Shown one piece after another: positions 34,578 to 43,598 of a stretch of 64,000 nucleotides of DNA. How positions within the stretch are numbered: the first letter of the stretch is position 1; each line of letters opens with the position of its first letter. The stretch is from Porites lobata (Eukaryota > Cnidaria > Anthozoa > Scleractinia > Poritidae), in the NCBI GenBank assembly GCA_942486035.1, contig CALNXK010000045.1, forward strand, positions 482,501 to 546,500. The letters run 5' to 3'. The notes beneath the pieces were generated by a model. It was not told the origin of the DNA and did no database searches. It saw nothing but the letters and a program-made list of their open reading frames with translations. The translations under genes and the position numbers were made by a program.

Positions 34578-35949
34578 GTGAGTACATTTTAGGTTTCTGG
34601 CAAACTGCCCACCTTCCCCTCCCCAAAGCCAACATTTTGCCCTAAGTGAGAAGTAAGTGGTAATGTTGACTTAGGGGAGGGGTCGGTGGTCAGTTTCCCA
34701 GAAACCTAAATTGATCTGTGACTTCTTAATTCCAATTTTATTTGTAATAGGTAAAAAAGGATGCGATTATTGTTAATAAAATAACTAAGATAGTACGCGC
34801 GCTCTGATTGGCCTAGAGGCGTGTTTGCATGAGAGTATGTAAGCATGGTTGTGACGCCAACTTGTTTGGCTTTCCGCGCGCTAATCACGCAAGCACGAAT
34901 TTGAAAAAGGTTTTGAGTTAAAAAACTCGACAAGTTGACTTTATTTACCCATTACTCGTCGGTTTAAACTTGGAAAATCTTTAGAAACATACTGTGTTTC
35001 GCTTGAGCTGACATTTTAAGCGAGAAAAACCCGTATTTTGGAAAGTATCTTTTTTGCAAAACAAAGACTGATTACGCGTACAAGCTTCGTGTACAAGACT
35101 TCGCGACTAGTAAGAATTTCTCTTTTAATCAATGCTCGTACCAAGAGCGGGAAAGTTATTTTATAAAAGCAATAGAAAACTTTTTTCCTGTGTTTGCATA
35201 TCCTGATAATAACACTCGAGGGGTCGACTTTGTCTCGGGTTTGCATAACTGTCTCGAATTCTCCCAACCCCTGTCGTGTTTATATCAGGCTATGCAAACA
35301 CGGAAAACGTTTTCTGTTGCTTAACTATTTTGCCCTTACATTTCCAGCGTGCTGCCATTTTGATTTATCGCGCCGTAGGCATGACGTTTATCCGCCAAAA
35401 AGTATCTTTGACTTTATTTGGGGACCTGCCATTACCAAGGATAAAGGATTCTCGGTGCGCAGAAAATTGACGTTACAAAATCGAAAATACTGCAACATAC
35501 TGAAGTACTGAAAATAGGGGACTTTAGTATCAATTTTCTTGTTAAGTAAAATCTTCTTTGCTGCTGAGAAAAACCAGACTAACGTGCCTCCTTGGCTCCC
35601 TTATATGAACACAGTGACATTTTTACCAAGCGAATAGTAGTGGCGCGATAGGTTCGGAATTCAAGCCGGCATTTTTAACTTGGTTCATATGAAGAAGAGT
35701 CAAGTTCCATGCATGCAGTGACGTATTTTCCCGCCAAATTTACCGTGGCAGTGGGAAGCGGAAAAAATATCATTTGAATTTGCTACTCGCAATTACTTGT
35801 ACCCCTTGGGTTCAACCCAAGCCACATTGTTGGCAGGCGAGTGTCCTCATCAGACACCTTCACTTCAATTTGTGAGCGCTTGTCGTTTGTATTTCAAAGG
35901 GAAAATTATTATTGTATCACGTGATTTTCAATGGCCACTCGGCATATAG
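34578..35949. other. Intron inside the D3 VWD domain
   Basis: After the MITE, GCGCGCTCTGATTGGC near 34798 marks another dispersed repeat of unknown limits. Two stretches of related sequence near 35180-35330 (GTTTGCATATCCTGATAATA, inverted as TATATCAGGCTATGCAAACA) form an inverted pair. No extra exon was identified. Confidence 0.4.
34591..34707. repeat. Hairpin MITE next to a splice donor
   Basis: Second full copy of the 26001-26116 family: AGGTTTCTGGCAAACTGCC at the left and CAGTTTCCCAGAAACCT at the right, with inner CCCCTCCCCAAAGCCAACAT. It starts 13 bp after the exon end at 34577. Confidence 0.8.
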
Positions 35950-36249
35950 TAGAAGTACGGCCTGTTGAAACACTGCTCTATCATTTCAACCAGGTTAAAT
36001 ATGACAGAGGCAACAGAGTCTATATCACACCCAACAACAACTACAAAAACTCCGGTAAACTATCAGGCATGTGTGGTAACTTCGATGGCGAAACCAGCAA
36101 ATATTACATCAAAAGAGATGGTTCTCAAGTGGGTGATGTTAAAGCGTTTGTGCGCAGCTGGTTGGTTTCCTCTTCTATCTCGTGTCAAAACTCTACCAAA
36201 CGTGATCCTTGTGTGCAGTACCCAGACAGAAAAAACTGGGCAATGAAAG
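35950..36249 (+). CDS. Mucin exon: second half of D3 VWD
   Basis: Acceptor GGCATATAG/TA, donor ATGAAAG/GTGAGT, ends phase 1. It encodes the end of the VWD domain: VRPVETLLYHFNQVKYD, then the loop LSGMCGNFDGETSKYY and VKAFVRSWLVSS, followed by the first C8 cysteine region (CQNSTKRDPC). D3 of VWF and mucins usually has CGLCGNFD here; the first Cys is Ser. The acceptor lacks a strong pyrimidine tract, and all AGs near it give phase 1, so the start could be 35950, 35953 or 35956. Confidence 0.85.
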
Positions 36250-36764
36250 GTGAGTGGAGATTTTATTATTGCTATTTTCATCACCATCTCCATCATCATC
36301 ACCATCATAACCATATCATATTACACTTGTTGTCTGGGAGTGAGGTCATAAAAGCGAAAACTCAGACTAAGGCCTATTGACCGAGCGATAGCAAGGCCAA
36401 TACAGCAAGGCCTAGGTCTTAGATTTCCCTGTAATGACAGAACGGGCGAAGTTAATTTATTATCTGTAATATGGCTCTTTTTGCTCAGTTTTGGCCTGTT
36501 GTTCATCCTCTGGATAATAAAACTTGCTCTCGCTATTGCTCTCTTCATCGCTCATACCTAGATAGATCGGTATGCTAGTATCGTTCTTTTAGTTATTGAA
36601 AAAATAGCTATCTTTTGTCAGTATTTTTGGTTGTTTTCGTCCTCGCGCTCGTAGCTTGCTATCATCATCATCATCATCATTATCGTATGCCACGACTTGA
36701 CATCTGTCGATTCATATTTTCTCTTTGTAAAATAACTACTTACAATTCTGAACTTCTTTTGTAG
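36250..36764. other. Intron with short CAT/ATC microsatellites
   Basis: Contains CATCAC-type repeats at about 36277-36315 and (ATC)n at 36661-36684. Nothing else recognised. Confidence 0.5.
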
Positions 36765-36971
36765 GCTGTTATAGGATCAGAGATGCGGAGGAATTTAAAG
36801 AGTGCCACAGATACGTACCGCCCCAAAGATACATTGACAATTGTATATATGAAGCTTGTGCGTGCAACCAGGGAGGTGACTGTGGATGCTTTTGTTCAGC
36901 GGTCGCCGCTTATGCTCAAGCATGCGCCAATCAGCGGATAGCTGTTCTGTGGCGAAAAGAGGGATTTTGTG
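36765..36971 (+). CDS. Mucin exon: D3 C8 domain (diagnostic)
   Basis: Acceptor CTTTTGTAG/GC, donor TTTGTG/GTAAGC, phase 1 to phase 1, 207 nt. It encodes GCYRIRDAEEFKECHRYV, NCIYEACACNQGGDCGCFC, SAVAAYAQACANQRIAV and LWRKEGFCG. The block ACxCxxGGDCxCFCxAVAAYAQAC is the signature of the D3 C8 domain of gel-forming mucins, where the Cys cluster takes part in intermolecular disulfides. It is the strongest single piece of evidence for the family. There is no in-frame Met, so it would be missed by a Met-to-stop search. Confidence 0.95.
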
Positions 36972-37110
36972 GTAAGCCTTATAAATGTAGGCTATCAAAT
37001 GGCACTCAACGTTTGATGACTGGTCTTAGAATAGACAGTCGTCGTGAGGATCTCTGCAAGTCATGTTGCCTACTTGGAGACTTTTCGCGGGAAGCAGTTT
37101 CATTGTAGAT

Positions 37111-37250
37111 GTCATGTCCCGTCGCGACGGCCATTTTGTCTCAGGAGATTTAAAAAGCTTTGTTTATACACGCCTCGTTCTCTCAAGGAGGCTAGCCGTG
37201 CATAAACAAAGCTTTTTAAACCTCCTGAAACAAAATGGCCGCCGCGTGAC
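37111..37250. repeat. Hairpin MITE, about 140 bp
   Basis: GTCGCGACGGCCATTTTGTC and AGGAGATTTAAAAAGCTTTG pair with CAAAGCTTTTTAAACCTCCT and CAAAATGGCCGCCGCGTGAC around a CTCGTTCTCTCAAGGAGG loop. Near-palindromic, non-coding. Confidence 0.75.
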
Positions 37251-37619
37251 AAAGGTCTATTCAGCGATCCTGTTACCACGGAGTTGTATTGGTGAATTTT
37301 TGTTCAATCATTGCAGCGAAATCAGCTATCACTTGCTTGCTCGTTTTCGCTTGTTCAATTTCGAGTCATTAATCCCTTTGGTATAGCCGGATAACGAATG
37401 AGATCGCGCGCTACTTAGAGAAATCCAGATACTCTACTGGTCATAGACGATTGTAATAATCACATGTGTTTTTAAGAACTCGTCGTTCTCGTGTTCGTGG
37501 TGGAATTTGTAGGTGTTCGTTGCTAAGAAGAAGAGAAAACTGGAGTACCCGGATGTTGGCCTGGACACTTTGAAGAAGGAGAGTGCTTTCAGTACTTAGT
37601 CACTCTACTTCTTATAACC

Positions 37620-37905
37620 TATCACTGCCAAATATGACCAAAGTCAAATTCAACAAAATTTCCAAATGTCATATTTTAAAATTCCTTAAAAACAAATAGT
37701 ACTTAACCTCGTTCCCAGGGTCCTCTCCTACTCGGCCCGAGTAGGAAAGGACCCTGGGAACGAGGTTGAATAGTACCGTGTGAAAGTATGCTAAAGAGGT
37801 TTTTTTTTGAACGATCACACTAAAGGATTTTGTTTTTGGACACAAACGTTTATTAGAGCCATCTTACCAGACTACATCTTTCTCTCTGGCAGTGGAGAGG
37901 CTAAT
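37620..37905. repeat. MITE related to 21842-22052, interrupted by a hairpin
   Basis: Ends AACCTATCACTGCCAAAT and CTCTGGCAGTGGAGAGG match the inverted ends of the 21842 element. The internal CGATCACACTAAAGGATTTT and TTTTTGGACACAAACG match its satellite-like core. The 63-bp perfect hairpin at 37705-37767 has been inserted into it. Confidence 0.65.
37705..37767. repeat. Perfect 63-bp palindrome inserted in a MITE
   Basis: AACCTCGTTCCCAGGGTCCT and its reverse complement AGGACCCTGGGAACGAGGTT meet around a CTCCTACTCGGCCCGAGTAGG centre. AATAGTAC occurs on both sides, consistent with an 8-9 bp target duplication. Confidence 0.8.
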
Positions 37906-37955
37906 GACGAACGTGACAGTTTTTTGTTTAATTTTTGTCACCCTTTTTCGTTCAG

Positions 37956-38205
37956 AACTTCCTTGTTGCCGACCCTGCAAGAACGAAGCTGGATACAAGG
38001 CAAACATCACAATCCCGGTAACTTGTGAGCAAAACGCAACTTGCAATTCGACCGATAACAGATGCTGCCTAGCGCCTTTTGTAGAAGGTTGCTCTTGCCC
38101 AGATGGACAGTACTTCGACGGAATTAAGTGTGTCAATATGACATACGAATGTAACAGGCCTTGTGTATCATCTTCGTCATCTTCAACAACGTCAATCACC
38201 ACTAG
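37956..38205 (+). CDS. Mucin exon: D3 TIL domain and start of the Ser/Thr region
   Basis: Acceptor TTCGTTCAG/AA, donor ACTAG/GTGAGC, phase 1 to phase 2. It encodes a TIL-like domain (PCCRPCKNEAGY, CEQNATC, RCCLAPFVEGCSCPDGQYF, GIKCVNMTYECNRPC) and then VSSSSSSTTSITT, the first residues of the PTS region. This exon marks the change from cysteine-rich D domains to mucin repeats and sets the phase 2 used by every later exon. Confidence 0.92.
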
Positions 38206-38905
38206 GTGAGCGTGTTTTAATGTTTTCAGGTTCAAGTTCACTCGACATCTCCCGTTCTAAACCCTCGACCGTCGCCGAGCGGTTAGAACGCTAATGAGTC
38301 CTTTTTGTGAAAATTCGAAAAAGTGTAAAATATGGATTAAGCCAAGGCGAAAGGCGAGGCTCCCGTTAATAAATTTATAATTTTACTTCAAACAAAAAGA
38401 AGTCCACTTAAAGTTGAACCTGCGATCAATTGAAAACTAGTAACTTGTCGGCGGAGAACTTCAGAAAACACGTCGACTCGATGAGTCGACACCTAAGCCC
38501 GCAATACGGTCATGTAATACTGGTCAGCGGATATCCTGTTTTGACAGCTGTCAATCGACCACAACATGGATGTACAAATCATGTTGTCGGCTCCCACACT
38601 AGCTAGAACGTTTGACATTTCACATTGGTTTCCCTTTGGTATTGACAGAGGGACAGACGATCACGTGATAACCAAAATTTCTCGGACGCATAGATCACCA
38701 AATTTTCTTAGCTATGGGACTCCACTCGTGCGTGTAGCTCCGCTAAAATACACGAGAAATATGTGGTATTCCAACCTGATTGTTTCTCGAAAAAGATAGT
38801 AGTTCTTTTGTTTTCAGTTATTAAAGCTCTTCCTTTTTTCAGTTGAATTTGAGGCCTAATATCCAAATCAAAATAGCAATAATGTACTATTTTTTTCATA
38901 ATCAG
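38206..38905. other. Intron, nothing recognised
   Basis: AT-rich spacer between the D3 TIL exon and the first short PTS exon. No repeat termini or coding sequence identified. Confidence 0.4.
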
Positions 38906-38974
38906 TGTGTCAACATCAAGTTCAATTTCGACATCTTCAATATCATCGACGTCAAGCATATCATCATCGTCAAG
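38906..38974 (+). CDS. Mucin exon: 69-nt PTS mini-exon
   Basis: Acceptor TTTCATAATCAG/T, donor GTCAAG/GTAATG, phase 2 to phase 2. It encodes VSTSSSISTSSISSTSS and ISSSS, the same Ser/Thr/Val/Ile theme as the large downstream exons. Being symmetric, it can be used or skipped freely. Confidence 0.75.
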
Positions 38975-39056
38975 GTAATGATTACGTACTGTTTATTTAT
39001 CTTAACTCTAGCCTAAGTAAATAAAAATCGACAAAATTGTTAAATACTGAAACCAA

Positions 39057-39560
39057 GTTCTATCAAATGAAAGTACTTTTGAAGAGGTTGTATTTGAATG
39101 GTAACACCATAGGAATTCATACACTGACTCAAAATTAGAACCACCATGTACAGTATACCTTATGAACGTACCTCTCAGTAGGTTTCATTTGAATGGTCAC
39201 ACTTTAGGATTTCATCCACAGACTCAAAAGTTAGAACCACTTTGTACAGCATAATAAACAGTACCACAGGAAAGTACTGCTCAGTAGCTTTCATTTGAAT
39301 GGTCACACTTTAAGATTTCATCCACAGACTCAAAAGTTAGAACTACCTTATACAGCACAATAAAAGAGTACCACAGGTAAGTACTGCTCAGTAGCTTTCA
39401 TTTGAATGGTCACACTTTAAGATTTCATCCAGAGACTCAAAAGTTAGAACTACCTTGTACAGCATAATAAACAGTACCACAAGAAAGTACTGCTCAGTAG
39501 CTTTCATTTGAATGGTCACACTTTAGGATTTCATCCACAGACTCAAAAGTTAAGGTGTGT
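39057..39560. repeat. 106-bp satellite array (second locus)
   Basis: About four to five monomers with TTTCATTTGAATGGTCACAC, TTCATCCA(C/G)AGACTC and CAGTACCACA landmarks (near 39259, 39366 and 39472). Same family as 13372-13712; further decayed monomers at 39781-39990. Confidence 0.8.
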
Positions 39561-39778
39561 TAACAGGCATAAAAAAACGTTCAACTTCTTCCACATTATT
39601 GCTGCAGAACGAGTTTAAAAGAGATTGTGCGCGTTCTACCACGCACATCAAACCTGTCAACAACATTATTTGTTGCAAGACAGGTTTGATGTGGGTAGTA
39701 AACACGCAGCATCGCTATTCAACTCGTTTTGCAGCACTGTTGCAAGATAATTTTCCTGTTTTACCGTACCTTTAGAAA
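39556..39778. repeat. Inverted-repeat element inserted in the satellite
   Basis: CTGCAGAACGAGTTT / AACTCGTTTTGCAG and CACATCAAACCTGTC / GACAGGTTTGATGTG are nested inverted pairs around AACAACATTATTTGTTG. The element splits the satellite array between 39550 and 39781. Confidence 0.65.
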
Positions 39779-40055
39779 CATCTTTTACAGCGTAATAAAC
39801 AGTACCACAGGAAAGCACTGTTCAGTAGCTTTTATTGTAATGATCACACTTAGGATTTCGTCGGCAGACTCATTATTTACTGATTATTAAGCTGTACACA
39901 ATGTTTCTACTACATGAAGGTACTGCTAAGTCGGTTTCATGCGAATGGTCACATCATAGGATTTCATCCACCGACACAAAGTTAGAACCATCTTGTAAGA
40001 AATACTGAACAGCCCAATATTCAGTGCTATTAACAACAATTTTTTGTTGCTTCAG

Positions 40056-40130
40056 TGTATCATCAAGTTCGCTTTCCACTTCGTCATCGAGTGTATCTAC
40101 ACCGTCCACGACGAGTTCGTTAACATCAAG
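40056..40130 (+). CDS. Mucin exon: 75-nt PTS mini-exon
   Basis: Acceptor GTTGCTTCAG/T, donor ATCAAG/GTAATT, phase 2 to phase 2. It encodes VSSSSLSTSSSSVSTPSTTS and SLTS, including the STPSTTS variant of the STPTTTS motif in the giant exon. Confidence 0.75.
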
Positions 40131-40176
40131 GTAATTAAAACGAGAAAGGTTAATAGTAATCCAGCTTAGTATATAC

Positions 40177-40883
40177 TAAATCAGTGGATAGTGTTTTTCG
40201 CGCGCTCTGATTGGCTACTAATCAGTGAATATCCTGCACTATTCACTGATTCACCTCCAGTTCCTCTGAGCGAGCGACGCCAAACTTGTGTAAGCTGCAA
40301 GCAAAATGCCTTCCCTGTTTGCTGCCGTAACAAACAAAGAAATTTCACATCTAATCAAGCAAGCTGTTCCCGAAATACACGAAGAAAGTGACGAAGTTCG
40401 GTTTGGAAGTTTTAACAGGTAAAGCTTTGTCTTTTTGACTTGAATTTATCGATAAAACCGGAGAAAAAGGTTTTTGTTTACAAATGCAAATTAAGCTTAA
40501 TTCTTGCGTTGCTTTAGTTAATTTACTTGTTTATAAATAAGCTTAAAACTAAATTTTATAGAACGATTTTAAATACAAAAAGAATTCACAACTCCTTTTG
40601 AAGAAATTCCCCGCAAGAGCTAAACAAATGCCTTCAAAAGTTTTATTTGTCGGCAAGAAAAAGCGAGAACCGCGGCCGTTCGGTCACTGCGCGGCAAAAT
40701 TGTTATCGTTGCCAATAGTAAATGAGTTAAAAATCATCATTTTTGAGCTCAATTATCTCACTGCTTTAGTGTATACCAAGTTGACCAACTAGTTGGATTT
40801 TACTAAAACAATTATTCCTTTCGCCCTCATGACCTCTGAGTGAATAGCTCATTCGGCCTTCGGCCTCATGGCTATTGACTCAG

Positions 40884-40914
<31 letters not shown>

Positions 40915-40925
40915 TTACCCTAAGG
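40177..40925. mobile_element. Dispersed element with hairpin 3' end
   Basis: Starts near CGCGCTCTGATTGGC and ends in a hairpin (ACAATTATTCCTTTCGCC ... TCGGCCTTCGGCC ... GGCTCGAGGAATAATTGT). An exon-like open frame at 40306-40418 lies inside. Limits are approximate; the same start phrase occurs at 32392 and 34798. Confidence 0.45.
40306..40418 (+). pseudogene. Exon remnant carried in a dispersed element
   Basis: ATG followed by 37 codons and an AACAG/GTAAAG donor. The peptide contains FAAVTNKEISHLIKQAVPE, which resembles the short N-terminal exon of the ZMYM2-like/Crypton-type (DUF3504) proteins common in cnidarian repeats. The basic half that normally follows is altered, no later exon is seen, and no link to the mucin reading frame exists. 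Recognition is from memory of the motif and tentative. Confidence 0.35.
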
Positions 40926-40959
40926 CATTTTCTGTACTTGGTGGTATGCCAGGAGGCCA

Positions 40960-41620
40960 ATGTATATGGTAAGCTGTGCATTTATATACAACAAGGTGAA
41001 ATAAAAAAGATAAGGTGAAATAAATCCATTGAGTAGATGATGACAGGCATTCCTCAACAAGCCGTAGAGCTGTGCTTAGAAGGAGGATGATGCTAATTGG
41101 TGAATAAACCCTTGTAATTGGTGCTACTTGCTTGTAGAAGGCCTATGTAAGCGTAAAGTTGTGCGTTTATATTAAACTACCATCGAGACAAGGAAAAATA
41201 AATCCATTCACTAGATGATGAAAGCCATTTCTCAACAAGCCATAGAGCTGTGGTAAGAGGTAGAGGCCATCGTGCTCTGGTGAGAGGTAGGACGTTCGTT
41301 ATCTCAGTAACTGCTCCCGCCTTCGTGGTACGCTTGAAGACGTTGTTAAACGTAAAATTGTGCGCCTAGGTAACTAGGATTGAAACAAGAAAGAGAACGT
41401 AAATGCATTCACTAGATGATCAGAGGTTTTCTCGTTCCGCCGTTCATCTGGGGATAAAAGGGCTTTTGCGTTTAATCTACAAATTTCCTCTATTTCCTGG
41501 TAGTGTACATATCCAGCTGATATCCAGAAAAGGAAGAGTAAACCCAGTAACTAGATTATGAAAGGCATGCCTCAATCAGCCGTTTAGCTGTGAAGAGAAG
41601 AAGATCGGTGCCAATCTCAG
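40960..41620. repeat. Degenerate ~175-bp tandem repeat, about 4 copies
   Basis: The phrase AATCCATT(G/C)A(G/C)TAGATGATGA followed by CTCAACAAGCC(G/A)TAGAGCTGTG occurs near 41020, 41200, 41400 and 41540 with decay. Non-coding. Confidence 0.6.
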
Positions 41621-41678
41621 TCATGTTCGTTATATACATTGCCTTCTAGTGGGAAGCCGCCTCCTAACGAATTTACAA

Positions 41679-41904
41679 TAGGGAGCTTAAGCAAACAACG
41701 TTTTTGAGCGACGCACGTCAACCGGAAGTGGCCTTTTTTCATTTTTTGACGGTGGTTTCGCGCAAATTTTCAGTCAAATCGCCTCTATAATAGTAAAGAA
41801 GCTAAGGAATACAAATTTTATATCATCAAGGCATGTTAAGAGGGAAAATACCTCACTTCCGGTTGACGTGCGTCGCTCAAAAACGTCGCTGCTTAAGCTC
41901 CCTA
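41679..41904. mobile_element. Tc1/mariner-type MITE (copy 2) abutting an exon
   Basis: Near-identical to 31033-31257: TAGGGAGCTTAAGCA left, GCTGCTTAAGCTCCCTA right. Its right end lies 11 bp upstream of the acceptor of the exon-like sequence at 41916, so it has replaced that exon's branch-point and pyrimidine region. Confidence 0.75.
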
Positions 41905-41915
41905 ATAACGTACAG

Positions 41916-41963
41916 GTAAACAAATTCATCATCAACGTCGTCCTCGACACCAACCACGACAAG
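41916..41963 (+). pseudogene. PTS mini-exon with in-frame stop
   Basis: Acceptor CGTACAG/G and donor GACAAG/GTACCC bound 48 nt, a phase 2-2 exon like its neighbours. It encodes TNSSSTSSSTPTTT, but the first full codon is TAA. No other AG lies between the stop and the Ser codons. With the MITE immediately upstream it is probably a disabled exon; if spliced in, it would truncate the protein. Confidence 0.5.
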
Positions 41964-42011
41964 GTACCCGGCCACGAGCTAAAGAGTTATTGTGAATCTG
42001 TTCACCTGCAC

Positions 42012-43240
42012 CTATCCCGTAGTCAATGACCGTTGGGGCGCCACGGACGTTGCAACCCTCTCCCTCCATTTTATTTTGTTTTCAGCTTCCCTTACGGCGT
42101 GGCAAAACTTCAACCCTGTCCATTCAGCGATGTTGTTTTCCCCCCTTCTTCTCCCTCCTTGCACTGTTCCTTGTAAAATCGACAGACAAGCCCTGATGAT
42201 CTTGATACATGCCCAAACCACTTTAACTTGCGTTTCTTAACCGTGGTTAAGATATCATCATAGGGTCCAATGGCTTGCCTGATTCTGTCTCTGACTCCAT
42301 CGTTAGTGATGTGATCTCTGTATGAGATTCCAAGCAGTTTCCGAAAGCATCTCATCTCAGTGGCCTGCAATTTCTTCAGGATGTCCGCTGTCAATGTCCA
42401 GGTTTCGCAGGCGTACAATAGTACAGAGGTAACTAGGGAGCGTATTAGTCTGATCTTTGAGCTTAGAGAGATATGCTTATCACTCCAGATGGTCTTGAGC
42501 CTAGCTAGTGCTGCTGTTGTCTGTCCAATTCTGGACAGTACTTCAGGCTTGGAACTCTGATCTGTGACGACTGCGCCCAGATACTTGAAGCTAACAACTT
42601 CGTCCAATTTCTCACCGTTGATTCTGATGTCAATGCTGATACCATTCGCGTTATTGGTCGTCAGTTTGGTCTTCTCTGCACTGATTTCCATGCCAAAGGT
42701 TGCAGAGGTCCTATCCAGGCGATCCACCAGGGAGGCTAGTTCCTCCTCTTTTCCTGCCAGGCGGAAATGTCATAAGCAAAACGTAAGTTGGTAATTGTTC
42801 TGCCTCCGATGCTAACTGTTCCTTGGTGATCTTCTACTGCGTCAGTCATAATTCTCTCCAGAAAAATGTTGAAAAGAGTTGGTGAGAGTAGACACCCTTG
42901 TCTGACTCCGACTGTGGTTCTGAACCAGTCTCCTATGTAACCATTAAGGTAGACTGCACTAGTGGCCTTGTTGTAGAGGTTTTCAATGACTTGGATCAGG
43001 TTAGCGTTGATGCTATAAAGCCTCATAGTAGACCAAAGGGCTTTATGCCATGCTCCGTCAAACGCCTTTTTAAAATCGATAAAGACGTGGTAGAGGTCTT
43101 GTTGATAATGGAGGTACCCCTCGCACAGTATCCTGAGATTGAAGATCTGTTCTGTCGTACTGCGACCTGATCGGAAGCCTGCCTGTTCTTCTGCGATGAT
43201 TGATTCTGTCTGAGGCTTCAGCCTATTTAGCAGCACCTTC
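42012..43240 (-). pseudogene. Non-LTR retrotransposon (LINE) reverse transcriptase, decayed
   Basis: On the - strand, 43236-42736 encodes RT motifs: EEQAGFRSGRSTTEQI, FIDFKKAFDGAWH, VGVRQGCLLSPTLFNIF and LRFAYDI. The frame then shifts to 42727-42110 (MEISAEKTKL, FKYLGAVVTD, LLYACETWTL, LKWFGHVSR) and shifts again to end at 42012 (EWTGLKFCHAVREAE). At least two frameshifts, no N-terminal endonuclease, and the catalytic FADD box reads FAYD, losing the first Asp. It is a dead, 5'-truncated LINE in a mucin intron, opposite to the host gene. Confidence 0.85.
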
Positions 43241-43387
43241 AGAAGGACTTTACTTAGGTGGCATATAAGGCTGATTGTGAATCTGCAGTTGTATTTAAAA
43301 AAGGTTTTTGTGTGTCTTTAGAGCAACTGAAATATACAGTAGACTTCAATGTCGCTTAATACATACTTTAAATATCGTCGTGACCTT

Positions 43388-43540
43388 TAACCCTTTTAGC
43401 CTTAAGAGTGATCAGCATCAAATTTCTCTTTTATGAATTTGCTTGATATTTTATATCAAATTCTCCCACTACTTCTGTAGGAAATGAATAGGAGGAAACA
43501 AATGAGAATTTGAAAATTGATCTAAGGTCTTAAAGGGTTA
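43388..43540. repeat. MITE, TAACCCTTTTAG...CTTAAAGGGTTA
   Basis: Inverted ends TTTAACCCTTTTAGCC and GTCTTAAAGGGTTAAA, interior AGTGATCAGCATCAAATTTC. It ends 58 bp upstream of the exon at 43599. Confidence 0.7.
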
Positions 43541-43598
43541 AACATGACACGGATAGGTATTATAACAGTTTGCCCCTCTTTTGATACGTTCACTGCAG

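Larger units (their letters stand above)
36972..37955. other. Intron with two nested/hairpin MITEs
   Basis: Contains the hairpin at 37111-37250, a SINE scrap near 37535-37560 (AAACTGGAGTACCCGGA on this strand), and the interrupted MITE at 37620-37905. Confidence 0.5.

Noticed and set aside
35901..35949. Upstream extension of the D3 VWD exon to the ATG at 35931
   Set aside because: The ATG is simply in frame within the intron; a stop lies just upstream (35922), and the VWD similarity begins after the acceptor near 35950.
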